Origin: Benincasa hispida
Lineage: Eukaryota; Streptophyta; Magnoliopsida; Cucurbitales; Cucurbitaceae
Length of the DNA: 64,000 nt
NCBI RefSeq assembly: GCF_009727055.1
Contig: NC_052354.1
Location: 39,638,748-39,702,747 of the forward strand
Reading direction: 5' to 3'
Shown here: piece by piece, positions 45,501-56,739 of the stretch
How positions within the stretch are numbered: position 1 is the stretch's first letter
How the letters are laid out: each line of letters begins with the position of its first letter
Made by a program: the position numbers and the translations under genes
Notes under the pieces: generated by a model
Told to the model about the DNA's origin: nothing
Database searches by the model: none
The model's input: the letters and a program-made list of their open reading frames with translations, nothing else

Positions 45501-46967
45501 TTAGTCCCATTTATTTCAATATATTATTTAAATGTTAATAGATGTTAAAATTAGTTCATAGTAAATTTACTAGAGCATGGTATTTAGTTACTTGGTAAGA
45601 ATTTAGATGAGAAATTAAATTTTCATATAAGAAATTTTTATGTAAATGACTTAGAGAAATTTCAATACATTTTTTTCTTCTCATCTAAACTTTAATTTAG
45701 TAGATATAGAATTTGAGAGAATATAGAATTAAATAAATTTAAGTTGTTGTTATTTACTTTTTACTGATGTTTTCCAAAATCAAGTCAAGTATTGAAAATG
45801 AAAAAAATGTAATTTTCAAAAACTTGTTTTTGTTGGTAGAATTTGGCTTGAAGTTCAACTGTTTCTTTAGAAAAGGTAAAATATCAAATATTTGAAAAAT
45901 TAAGAGAAACAAGCATCCATATTTCAAAAACAAAAAAACTAAATCCCAAGACCCTGTTTGGTAACTATTTAATATTTTTTTTTTTGAAAATTAAGTCTAT
46001 CTCTTCCACATGTTTTTACAATGATTTGCATCTTTTTAAAGTGCAATGGTTGGATTTTTTATCAAATTTTAAAAACAAAAATAAATTTTTATAAGCTACT
46101 TTTTTTTTGTTTTTTAGATTTCAAATTTTGACTTAGTTTTATAAACCATAGGTAAAAAAAAGAAAACAAAAGAAAAAATTTGGAGATAAAAGTAGTGCCT
46201 TTAGACATAATTTTCAAAAATAAAAAACTAAAAACTAAAACGTTACTGACCCGAGCCTAAATTTTTTAATACAACTAACCAAAAAGTTATTAATTTTTTA
46301 ACTACTTGAACTTCCAAAAAAAAAAAGGGTCAGTATGATAGGATTATTGTGTCTTAAATAATAATCATACTTATTTGCTCACTTATTAACACACTTTTCT
46401 CTATTAGTTTATTTTAGTTGATAAAACACTTACATCATTATCTCAAAGGACAGTAATTTGGTCACCAGCCAAAAAAAATTATCATAACTTTAATTAAGAC
46501 ATACACCCATCATATAGATAAAAGTCAAAAGTTTAAATCCCCATTCGTTTATGTTTTTTCAAACTCAAAAAGAAAAAAAAAATCGTCATGGATCTCAAAA
46601 GGGTCCCAAAATGTGTTAAATGTGTACCAACTTCCAAGTAGGAGGAACAACTAGGAAAATTAAATTCTTCATTGGCATTGAAGTATAGTTTGAACCACCA
46701 TTGACACAGGCAGCTGTATACCTCACATTTGCGGCGAACACGGCGGGGATGGAGGCGTCGTTTCTGGCGGTGACCGGAGCACGGGACTTCCAATGGATGA
46801 AGCTCTGCAATAGATTCCATAGATTTTGCTACCAAGTTGGAGGAGCTTTTCTTTGTGGCTATGCAGCTTTCTCTACATTGCTCGTCATTTCATTCATCTC
46901 TGCTTTCAGTCTGTTTAGGCATTATTCACCAAACCATTTCCTTAGACTCAAATCATCCAACAAGTGA
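42547..46967 (+). CDS. CASPL2C1: CASP-like membrane protein, subfamily 2C (three exons)
   Basis: Exons 42547-42701, 43755-43902 and 46710-46967 join to 561 nt, 186 residues, all with GT/AG borders and no stop. Relatives of Casparian-strip membrane-domain proteins are plasma-membrane tetraspans thought to form scaffolds that guide wall modification; the role of 2C members is little known. Predicted membrane spans: about 9-29 (LRFCAIFLLVLSVCLLGF), 50-72 (LVIIIYVDSMVAGYNIL), 88-117 (YLFWLSFFLDQAAVYLTFA) and 143-168 (VGGAFLCGYAAFSTLLVISF). Diagnostic C-terminal motifs are LAVTGARDF, QWMKLCNRFHRFCYQVGG and SAFSLFRHYSPNHFL. Length and the three-exon layout fit the family. The subfamily call rests on IDKKASFRSL and IYVDSMVAGY resembling CASPL2C1 from memory. 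Intron 2 (2.8 kb) is swollen by MITEs and a SINE-like unit. The intron 2 acceptor has a weak pyrimidine tract; an AG four bases later would shift the frame. Confidence 0.9.
44178..44600. mobile_element. TTTGGTAACC MITE copies in intron 2
   Basis: Two abutting copies. The first starts GTTTGGTAACCATTTGATT at 44179 and runs to the A-rich stretch near 44465. The second starts TTTGTTTGGTAACCATTTGG at 44474 and is truncated near 44600, where SINE-like sequence begins. Confidence 0.6.
44605..44713 (+). mobile_element. tRNA-derived SINE-like unit in intron 2
   Basis: An A-box-like GCGTAGCTCAATTGACAT and, about 40 bases on, a B-box-like AAGTTTGATTCTTCC are followed by a pyrimidine/AT tail. The order and spacing match pol III tRNA-headed SINEs. 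A second copy lies at 49776-49888 in the same orientation. Confidence 0.6.
45950..46257. mobile_element. TTTGGTAACC MITE copy in intron 2
   Basis: Starts AGACCCTGTTTGGTAACTAT and ends ACGTTACTGACCCGAG in inverted sense, with inner homology to 38833-39144 (ACAATGATTTGCATC). It lies about 450 bases before exon 3. Confidence 0.65.
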
Positions 46968-47089
46968 AGTATTGTTCCCCAAGTTTACCTTTTTGTTGTT
47001 GGATATTTTGACTCCTACCTTTTGGCCTTTTCACCTCTATCAATTGTGTGTATTTGGATTGGCAATGATCAAGTATATATATTTTAGAA

Positions 47090-47620
47090 CATGTGTTTGG
47101 TATAATCATTTCGTTTTCTGTTTTTCAAATTTAATTTAATTTCTTTTCGGTTGTTAAAGAAACACTTCTATTACTGATCAAATTCTAAAATTTAAATAAA
47201 AATAAGTACTATTTGAAAATGATTTTTTTTTTCAAAGCTTAGTTTGGTTTTTGAAAACATGAAGAGATAATCGATAAAAAAAAACTATAGGAACTTATAA
47301 ATGGATGTAGTATTTAACACTTAATTTTCAAAAATCAAGACTTCATTTGGTAATAATTTAGTTTTTAGTTTTTTAAAATTAAGTTTATAAAACATCACTT
47401 TCACCTCTAAATTTAATTTCTTTTTGTTACCTATTTTCTACCAATATTTTCTCCTCTAAATTTCTTGCTTTTGGTATTTAAAAGCTTGTTTTTGTTTTTG
47501 AAATTTGACTAAGAATTCAACTCTTTTACTAAAGAAATGTGAAAATCATTGTTTGAAAATAGAAATAAATTGGCTTAATTTTCAAAAATAAAAAAATATA
47601 TTAATAAGATCTCGTTTGAT
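47090..47620. mobile_element. TTTGGTAACC MITE copies downstream of the gene
   Basis: A partial copy (47094-47337, starting GTTTGGTATAATCATTTCG) is followed directly by a fuller copy (47338-47620, CTTCATTTGGTAATAATTTAG to AGATCTCGTTTGATAATG). These are more decayed than the intron copies. Confidence 0.55.
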
Positions 47621-49775
47621 AATGTTTTTGTTTCATGTTTCTTGTTTTCTGTTTTTAAAAAAACTAGAAACAAGAATATGTTTGATAACTATTTCTTGGA
47701 TTTATTTTCCTTACATTTTCCCTTATTTTATAGTTTAAATATAATTTAATTATATAAAATAACAAATATATATAACAAGCATCAAAATGTTTAAAAAATA
47801 TTATTATAAAAAATTTACATGATAAAAGTTACAAATAAGCCCCTAACAACAATAATAAGATTGTTTCGACCATTTAAATGTTGCTCATATTTGATCTATA
47901 ATATTATTTTTCACCCGAGTCATTTGTTTTAAGTGATACCGTCTCAAATCTAACTCAGTTACATTATTATTTAAATGTTGTGATTGTAAAATATTAAAGT
48001 TAAGCTAGCTAAATTAATATTTTAGTAAACGAAATCTATATATTGTGATACCCTCATTTGTTTCAAATATATTAAAAATAAAAATTACTTTTAAAGAAAT
48101 CATAATTAAAACAATGTATAAATATGCCTATTAAAAAAATTAATTTTCATATTTCAAAAAATAATTAAATATACATGTTGAAAATTTTAAATTTTGAAAT
48201 TAAAATAATATATGAATCTAAATATTGAATTACCTAAGATTTGATCTCATGATCAATCAAATAAGCACAACTCACCCTCAATACAATATATATACGTTCG
48301 ACCAAGAAATTAGATGTTCAAATCTTTCTCGCTTAACATTAAAACTTCAACAAACCTTAAGAGTCATTTAATTTAAGGTTTTATAGATGCCTGAAAAATA
48401 AAAGATACATTGAAATAGGATGTTGGAAATAAGATGTCTAAAAATCAAAGATAACTGTGTTTCGTTGTGTACGGAAAATGCTATCAGCATTTGATAAACA
48501 AAAAATATATTTACATTTAATTTATGAAATTAAACACGAAAATCTTATATAACTTTAATAGATCAATTAATTAAACAATAAATGTCGGTCAACATATCGA
48601 TAAAAATGAATTAATAAAGAATCAATGATAATTTTAATTATAAATATTTGAAAATCGAGTAATTTAATAAATATCATATTAATTATAATCAAATATATAA
48701 TCATTTTTAATTAGATAAGATCAACATTAGTGATTTTAGTTTTAATTCAATAATAAAAGAAAACAATTTTAGTAAAAATATATTATATAAAAAAGTAAAA
48801 AAAAAAAAAAAACACGTGATAAAAATATGATAGGGTAATAAAGAAAACTAATATTTTATATATATGTATGGTATATTAATAATGGATGAAATAAATAAAA
48901 ATTAATCACAATAAATAATTAACCAATTATAAATAATGAATAATGATCATACATTCATAATAAGGATAAAATTAAAATTAATATCAATAAATAATTATTT
49001 TATTATAAAAACAATAAGTAATCAATTATTATTATTCAAAATTAATTTTTTTACTAACAAAATTTAAACAATCCTAGTTTATTAATTAAATATATTTGGT
49101 ATATTGTTAACCAATTAATTAATAATTTATATACATAAATAATCACCTTCATTTAATAGACTTTTATTGTAAAAATAAATTAAGTAACTATTTTAATAGA
49201 TTATTATTTGTTTATTAAAACAAAAAAATATATTTGATTAAATTAATATTAATTAACTATATTCAAAGTGAAATTATATAAAAAATAGAAGAAGATGAAA
49301 AAAGAGAAATATTACCGTTTTAGAAGGAAAAAGAAAACCTTTGTCTATGGAAATATGGAAAAATATGATGCATGCTAAAAAATTGTTTATTTTTAAATAA
49401 AGTATTGAAAACTGTGAAACAAACATAAATTTTTGATATCTATATCAATTAATATCTAGAAATCCCTCCAACTAAAGGACACTTAAGGGATAAATCTCAT
49501 ATCTATAGGCCTAGACCTATATTTAGATTGACAATGAGATATATGGTCCTAAGAAAAACAAAAAAAAGTAAGAGTCCGTACATTGACAGTTGGGCAAAGT
49601 CGTATGAACTTAAAATAATAACCCACATAAATATTTGCATATTTAATATGAGTTGGGCCATCTTTGCACGTGCTTATTAATAACTGCCTAATTTTTGGTT
49701 TTTTCTTTCCAGTCTCATTAAAGATACAATATAATAGGGCATTTTTAAAAACTTTAAATTTCAACCAATTTTGTA
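47621..49775. other. Very AT-rich intergenic DNA
   Basis: No gene or element terminus is recognised. Base composition is extreme (long AATTA and ATAAT runs) and frames are short. Confidence 0.6.
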
Positions 49776-49888
49776 AAAAGCATAGTTCAATTGACATAAT
49801 ATTTATACTATCAATCTTCTGTTTGAGGTTCGATTCTCTCATCTCATACTTTAATTATAATACATCTACATTTTCAAAAAAAAAAAAA
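49776..49888 (+). mobile_element. tRNA-derived SINE-like unit
   Basis: AAGCATAGTTCAATTGACAT (A-box-like), then GAGGTTCGATTCTCTCATC (good B box) and an A-rich tail ending in a 12-A run. Same family and orientation as 44605-44713. Confidence 0.65.
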
Positions 49889-51741
49889 TTAAAAAAAATT
49901 GAACGAATTTCGCCCTCATAAATTGAAATTTCTTTAAATTTTTAAGTTTGAAATTGTCTTGTATTAAAAGTGCAGTAAAATTCTAAAAATAAAATCAATT
50001 TTTTGAAAAAAAAATACTTTTTTTATTTTCAAAATATGATTTACTTTTTAAAATCATAATTTAAATTTTTTAAATAGAAATGGTGTTTATAAATTTGATT
50101 TCAAAAAAAATAAAAATAAAAATACTAAATGGTCATTAAATTGGATCTCAGTTTTTGGAAATTGTAGTTTTTTTCCTCACATTTTTGTTATAATGATTTT
50201 AATCTTTGTTGTTTTGTTAGCCAAAATTTAAAAAACCAAATAAGTATTTTAAAGCGCCTTTTTAGTTATTTTTTTTAATGGGATTTGATTAAAAATTCAA
50301 ACAACCATTTAACAAAGTAAAGAGAAATACTTATTAAAGCAATAATGAATTAAGGAAGCATAAATTTTAAAACAAAAACTAAGTTGGATAAATATATTTC
50401 TTTACTCATCATAGCTTATTCCTCTAAGGTCCAAATTGAACTCTAAAAAAAAAGTGGTATCGTTTTTATTTGAGAAAAAATATCCATTTATATGCTAAAT
50501 ATTGGAGGTTTTTTTAAAAAAAAAAAAAAAGAAAGAAAGAAATGTCGTTAATATGTAATACTTCTTTAAAATGTAAGAATTAATATAAATTAAATTTGAG
50601 TGCCTTATCATTTGTTTATGTTTTTTTAAAAAATACATAATAGCCTTTTAGTGAAATTTTCATGGAATAATTATTTTATTTAGGTGATTTGAGCTGTTAT
50701 TAAATGAAATCTAGTGAAAATAGTTATAAATTACTATAAAAAAAAAAAAAAAAAAAGACATGTATGAAAATTTAACATTTAATTTGATAGAATAATTAGT
50801 TAGACATTTTAACGAATACAACCAAAATAGTTAGGTTGATTTACTTCCCTTTCATTTTTTATTTTTATTAATGAATATTTTTCATTGTACACCTAATGAA
50901 ACAGCAAATCAATAATTTTTACTTTACATCACCTCCGGAGAATTTTTCTTTTAAATAATAAACAAATCATTATAGGAAAAAAAGTGGTTTCTTCATTTAA
51001 CATAAAACTACCATATATTAATGAGACATATTCTTTTCCAAAAAAAAAAAAAAAAAAAAAATCACTTATTTCATTATGAATACTATTCAACAATAAATCC
51101 AATGAAATATTAGTAAATTAAGAATAAATTATACTTATATTTTTTAGATTTAGAATTAATGTCAAACAAGATAAGTTTTCAAAATTGAATAATCAAATTT
51201 TCAGTATTTTATAAATGCTAAATGCTTGATTTTCATTCTTAAATTAACATTATCAAATTAGTAACGAAAGTGGACTAGACGTTTTAAATTTTATAACAGC
51301 TATTTATAGTCTCTAAAGTTTGAATAATGGTTCTAAATGTCTCTAAATCCATTCGAGTATTAGTTAAATTAACAGATTGTTGGCTTGGTCGTTAAATGTT
51401 GAGGTGGATTTGATTATTAGTCAAAATTTACACTAAAATTAGATTAACTAGAAATTTATTAAGTTAAAAATAAAATAAAAACAATATTTTATATGCTGCT
51501 TAAGATTCATTCTCTTATCCTTCCAATAAACAAGGCGAATCTTCAGCACAAGTCTTCCCTCCAACCGAAACTAAACAAAATTTGGACCAAGACTTGAGCT
51601 ACTTTTGGAGATTTATCTTTTGAATGGACGTTTGAAATTTCTGGTGTGGGAAAATTAAAATAATATGGTAATTTTGAAAACAATTTATAAAAATATTGTA
51701 CTTTTGAAATTATTTAGAAAAATATTGTTATTTTTTTTAAT
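49889..51741. other. AT-rich intergenic DNA
   Basis: Mostly homopolymer-rich DNA. A decayed MITE end (near 50140-50330, TAAATTGGATCTCAG and AAATTTAAAAAACC words) is possible. No gene is seen. Confidence 0.5.
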
Positions 51742-51855
51742 AGGTCGAGATTTGAAAATTCGACCTACCTTGGTCGAATTTTCAACACTCGACCTTTAGT
51801 TATTTCTTTTTCTTTTCAATAATTTAAACATCGAATGTTGAAAATTCGACCTAGG
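51742..51855. repeat. Inverted-repeat cluster of GGTCGAATTTTCAA words
   Basis: AGGTCGAGATTTGAAAATTC, TTGGTCGAATTTTCAACACT and ATCGAATGTTGAAAATTCGA alternate in sense, so adjacent arms can pair. It lies just downstream of the plant-mobile-domain pseudogene and may belong to the end of that element. Confidence 0.6.
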
Positions 51856-51989
51856 TTTTTTTTTTTAATTTTTAATTTTATAAAAACAATTTCTAAAAAT
51901 ATTTTATTATTTTATTTAAACTCTAAAAAGAGTAAATTAAAAAAAATAATATTTCATAAAAATAAAAAGTATAAATTAAAATATCTCAC

Positions 51990-53977
51990 TTATATAAAAA
52001 TAATTACAAAAATCAATTGTCCCACAAGGCGGACGTCGTCGATTTCGAGCTAGTTGTCGTCGTCGATATCGAATTTGAGGTTGCTCTGGTTCTTCTTGAT
52101 GTTGCTCTGGTACCAAGCGCTTCATGATATAAATATTCATTATGCTCTCCACGACTCCGACCACGTCCATGCATGTATGAAGACGAAGGATCAACCTCTG
52201 AGTCATAATGTTTTGAACCAAATATTGGCATCATTATCATCAGACTAATATAATCAGTTTGACTCTACGTCTGCATCACAGTGGGTAAATTTTCCATATT
52301 ATGGGCAACCTCATCAAACTCATCCTCTTCCCGTACAGGTCCTCTACGTCTAGGAGCTGGTGGAGGAACAATAGATATATCGTACATATAATGTATCTCT
52401 TCTATATAGCTTTGGTTGTTACTACATATAGCAAGAACCTGGTTTGAATCATTCGTAACATCACGGAGTCTACTGTTGTGTCGATCTCTGTGAATTATAA
52501 AATAATTAGATAATATTTCAAATAAATTTAAATTAAAAATAATTAGATATATTCATTCATTTACCAGATGACCCATAATTGCTCCCGGACGAGTGACGTA
52601 GCGCCTTGTGATATTATTATACCAATGAATGTAATCTTGAGTGACATCCCTGTCAAACTGTTCAATAGAAACCTCTACTGCAACAAACCTTGCACGATAG
52701 TGCCATCGCACTACCAAATGTGCAACGTTTTCGGACCAATTTACAGTCCTTAAGTCGATATCATGCAGTGGGGTTCAGTATTACAAGGCGATGGGACATC
52801 CTGCTGAAAACCGAATTGTCTCATCATCCTGTTAGAAAGATGCCACTCACCAATGTGAAAATATATGAGAGGACTCATCGTCCACCATATATTTTGACCA
52901 TTCGTACAAAAATTGGGCAAAGTATGCCTAATAATTTTGTATGGCTCCCAAATAACCTAAAACACAAAATATTATATTGGAGAACATTAAAGACAAATAC
53001 AATAAAAATGTGTATAAAATAATCAATTAGGTTCAGTGTAATGTATCTGATCAGGTTGAAGCAGATCAAACATGTATCTGTACTGGCTGACTACATGTGT
53101 GGCTGTCCTAGTCACACAAAATTTGTCTATCCACCTAAATTTTTAAATTGATATTTTAGAATCTAAATTAACTAGATCAGTGATATAAAAATTAAATTGA
53201 ATTAAAAAAAATACCGAGAACCGCAGGCTTGTCCAGCTAACTGAGCGTCATTAACATGTTGTAACTGTGGAGCCATTGTTGGAAATTGCTCCCAAGCCCA
53301 TAGTTGCAAAAGTATGAGAGGCCCAGCTATCTCTCGAACCTCAGGTCTTGTTGCTTTGCATAGTTGTCTATACAACCATGCCAAACATGCTCCATCCCAC
53401 GAATACCGCTCCGCATCATAGAGGTTAGCTAATAATGGCATGAACATCAAGTAAACAAAATGACTTGATTTTTTAGAAAACAGACTTCCACCCATCATTT
53501 ATGCTCGCGCATATTTTGTGACAGTTTCCTCGTCTACATCAAACTTAACCTCGATTCTTTAATTTTGTCGGCAGGTGGGGTCACACTGAGGTATAGTTGA
53601 CAAACTTATGACCAGTCATCGTATATCACTTCGGTGACCGGCTCACCGTCAACAGGTAACCCAACAACACTTCTATGTCTTGTAGAGTGATAGTGCACAC
53701 TCCAACGACATATGAAATGTATGCATCTCAGGCCTCCATCTCTCGACCAATACTGTGATCAGATGCCAGTAAATCCCAATCTGGTAATCTCATAGAATCT
53801 AGATGTGTGCAGTAGCGGTAGTATTCGAGGGTGGAGTGGGATAGTGCACTGGAGAATTGCCTCTTGACGCCTGCAAGATATTTATCTAGTAGTACGATCT
53901 TGCCATACAACAAATGATCGATGAATGGACTGGTTGAATAAAACATTGAGCTCAACTGGTCTTGGGTTTAAAGTCAT
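51990..53977 (-). pseudogene. Plant mobile domain protein (MAIN-like), decayed
   Basis: On the minus strand the frame opens at the ATG at 53977 (MTLNPRPVELNVLFNQS) but hits a stop after about 32 residues. Further pieces follow in order: VERWRPEMHTFHMS, then TLQDIEVLLGLPVDGEPVT (53690-53630), YSWDGACLAWLYRQLC with WAWEQFPTMAP (53498-53202), HIGEWHLSNRMMRQFGFQQ (about 52860-52800), VSIEQFDRDVTQDYIHWYN (about 52680-52620), and a Pro/Arg-rich C-terminus ending RRRPPCGT near 52016. These are the signature blocks of the plant mobile domain found in MAIN/MAIL proteins and in transposon-borne relatives. At least three frameshifts and several stops are present; some breaks may be introns. It lies downstream of a MuDR transposase on the same strand, so it is probably the second gene of that transposon. 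Its biochemical role is unknown. Confidence 0.85.
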
Positions 53978-53993
53978 GATCTGAAAGAAAAAA

Positions 53994-54845
53994 AAAATAT
54001 TTATTTCTCAATTGGAAGAATAATGTACAACTTAATTAACTTAATTAAATAATGTACAACTTAATTAAAAGAATAATGTACAACTTTATAAATTATAATA
54101 AAAAAATTGAATATACAATAAAAGTATCTACACTTGATTAAATATACGTGATAAAAAGATTATTTATTTCTCAATTAAATAATGTACAACTTAAATTAAA
54201 AGAATAATGTACAATTTTATAAATTATAATAAAAAAAATTGAATATACAATAAAAGTATCTACACTTGATTAAATATACATGATAAAAAGATTATTTATT
54301 CTCAATTAAATAATGTACAACTTAATTAAAAGAATAATGTACAATTTTATAATTATACTAAAAAATTGAATATACAATAAAAGATCTACACTTGATTAAA
54401 TATACATGATAAAAATTATTTTATTTCTCAATTAAATAATGTACAACTTAATTAAAAGAATAATGTACAATTTTATAAATTATAATAAAAATTGAATATA
54501 CAATAAAAGTATCTACACTTGATTAAATATACATGATAAAAAGATTATTTATTTCTCAATTAAATAATGTACAACTTAATTAAAAGAAAATGTACAACTT
54601 TATAAATTATAATAAAAAAAATTTAATATACAATAAAAGTATCTACACTTAATTAAATAACATAATAAAAAGATTTATTTAATTTCTCAATAAATAATAA
54701 AATATAAACTAATTAAAAGAATAATGTATAACTTTATAGATTACAAAAAAAATTTAATATACAATAAATGTCTACACTTAATTAAATATACATCATAAAA
54801 GAATTTTTATTCTCAATTAAAAGAATAATGTAAAATTTAATTAAA
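53994..54845. repeat. AT-rich minisatellite, about 126-bp unit
   Basis: Six to seven tandem units with landmarks TTATTTCTCAATTAAATAAT, AATGTACAACTTAATTAAAA and AAAGTATCTACACTTGATTA. Unit starts fall near 54001, 54163, 54291, 54419, 54546, 54674 and 54806. Neighbouring units differ mainly by small A/T indels; the outer units are more diverged. Confidence 0.9.
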
Positions 54846-55013
54846 AGAATAACGCTTTCTTTTGCCCTCCCATATTCTATGGTATGGAGCATAATATCCA
54901 AACTTTGATTTGATGTCAGACTGCAGTTATGTCACACTGATAGACGATTTTTCTCTTACGGCATCAACAAAACTCTAGTGCAATCATTGATGAATCCAAT
55001 TGCACATAACTTT
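54846..55013 (-). pseudogene. MuDR transposase, downstream fragment
   Basis: The minus strand reads QLDSSMIALEF and, after a frameshift, VDAVREKSSISVT, LQSDIKSKFGYYAPYHRIWEG and KRKA. These are the segments that follow the CCHC-like zinc part in MuDR-type transposases. It continues the gene at 63128-64000 across the inserted Copia element. It stops at the minisatellite, so the DDE catalytic domain is missing. Confidence 0.8.
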
Positions 55014-56363
55014 TGTTGGATCGATATGGCAACCCTAGAGGGGTGAATAGGATTTAATTAATTTTTTTTTTTAAATTAACCCAATTAAACTAATTAATAC
55101 ACTTTTTATAAATAATAAGAAAATTTAATTTATGCAATATGATAATTAATTCTATCAAATTTTAGCAAATATAAGAACAAACTACAAATATAAAATTGCT
55201 TAAATTAATTGCAAAAATAAAAAGGAAAGAGTTAGAGAAGAAGACACTGTTTGGTCAACTCGACCTACTCCACCCCCAAGTGCCTCTTGGGAATTTGAAA
55301 TAAAATTTTTTCGACTCTTTCCACGGATTAGAGCCCAACCGTTACACCACCGCTCCTTTTACGGGTTCAAGAGCAAACCTGATCCTTTCCATGGTTTAGG
55401 ATCAAACCATTACAAATGTTGAAATTTTGAAGAACACAATACAACTCTCACTAGAGTGGATTTACAAGTTTAGCACTTTAATAAGTTTATCCCACAATAC
55501 AATAACACTCTCTCAAGAATAAGAAAAAAAGAAAAAAAATTGGGAACTTAGAGAGAGCAACAATGGAACTTTTGAGTTTTGGAGGATTATGGAAATGTAA
55601 AATTTGTTATACATTTGGAGAGGAAGATGGTTTTATAAAGATGGAAAAATTTTAGAAACCACAATTAATTTGGACCATTAGATTTGTGAAAAGAAAATCA
55701 TTGGTGGAGATTTTAAACTAAACTAGTCGTTAGATACAAACAAAATATAATATTAAATTCTTTTTTTTTTTTAAATTCATTTTCTTTTTAAAATTAATCT
55801 AAAAAAAAATACCATATGTAAAAAACTAGCCGTTGGAACACAAAAAAAATAATATTAAATTTCTTTTCCTTTTAATTCATTTTCTTTTAAATTCATTCTT
55901 TTTAAAGTCAATCCAAAAATAAAAAAAACATACCATGTGTAAAAAACTAGCCGTTAAACACAAATATAAAATAATATTAAACTTATTTTTCTTTTAATTC
56001 ATTTTTTTTAAAATTCATTCTTTTTAAATCAATCCAAAATCCAAAAGTCCATCATATGTTAATCTCTTAATGATCCACATTCAACCAATATCCTGCCACA
56101 TGTCTACATACAAATGTCTGGTTATGCCACGTCATCCACCACGGTATTTTCTCTATAGACTTTTTCGGTCATATCGTCTTCGTTTTAGCTCCGATTTGAG
56201 TGATTCAAGAGGTATTGAAATCGTTGTTCCGAGCTCTACGCTATGAACATATTAAAACACTAAGATTTTCAGTAATTAAAAATTAAGTTTGTTATCATCA
56301 AAACATTGATTAATTAATTAATTAAAATTAATTAATTTGAGATTAAGGGCCAAAAAGCCAACA
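55014..56363 (-). repeat. 3' LTR of the SIRE-like element
   Basis: 1350 bp, from TGTTGGCTTTTTGG at 56363 (minus strand) to CGATCCAACA at 55014. It carries three tandem units of about 110-120 bases beginning ACTAGCCGTT (near 55722, 55826 and 55946) and a segment of about 110 bases (near 56075-56185) that is deleted from the 5' LTR. Confidence 0.9.
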
Positions 56364-56376
56364 ATTTCTCCCTTTT
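56364..56376 (-). promoter_or_regulatory. Polypurine tract of the SIRE-like element
   Basis: Minus strand AAAAGGGAGAAAT directly before the 3' LTR start. Confidence 0.85.
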
Positions 56377-56739
56377 GATGATGACAAACCATTCAAGAAA
56401 ATAGCTTGAAATACATGTAAACCATATGTAGCATATAATAAATATTCAACATATCACCATAAAGATCATTCTTGAAATTTACTCAAAAAAAAAAAAATTC
56501 TCCCCTAATTAATACAATCAAAATCATAACAAATTTATAGCATATTTTCTTAAACTTTCCCCTTTGGAATCATCAAAAAGAATAATTAAGAAATTTAGAA
56601 CTACATAAATATTTCCTTAAAAACATGAACATAAATTTAGCACAACTCCCCTAAGAATAATAACACATGCTTTCCATACTCCCCCTATCAAAATGCCTTC
56701 TAAAAGATTTAACAAGTAAAATTATATAAATCAAGAGGC

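Noticed and set aside
46837..47139. Plus-strand 100-residue ORF overlapping exon 3
   Set aside because: Out-of-frame shadow of the CASP-like exon continuing into the 3' region.
53994..54845. CRISPR-like array
   Set aside because: Units are contiguous 126-bp tandem repeats without unique spacers, in a plant genome.
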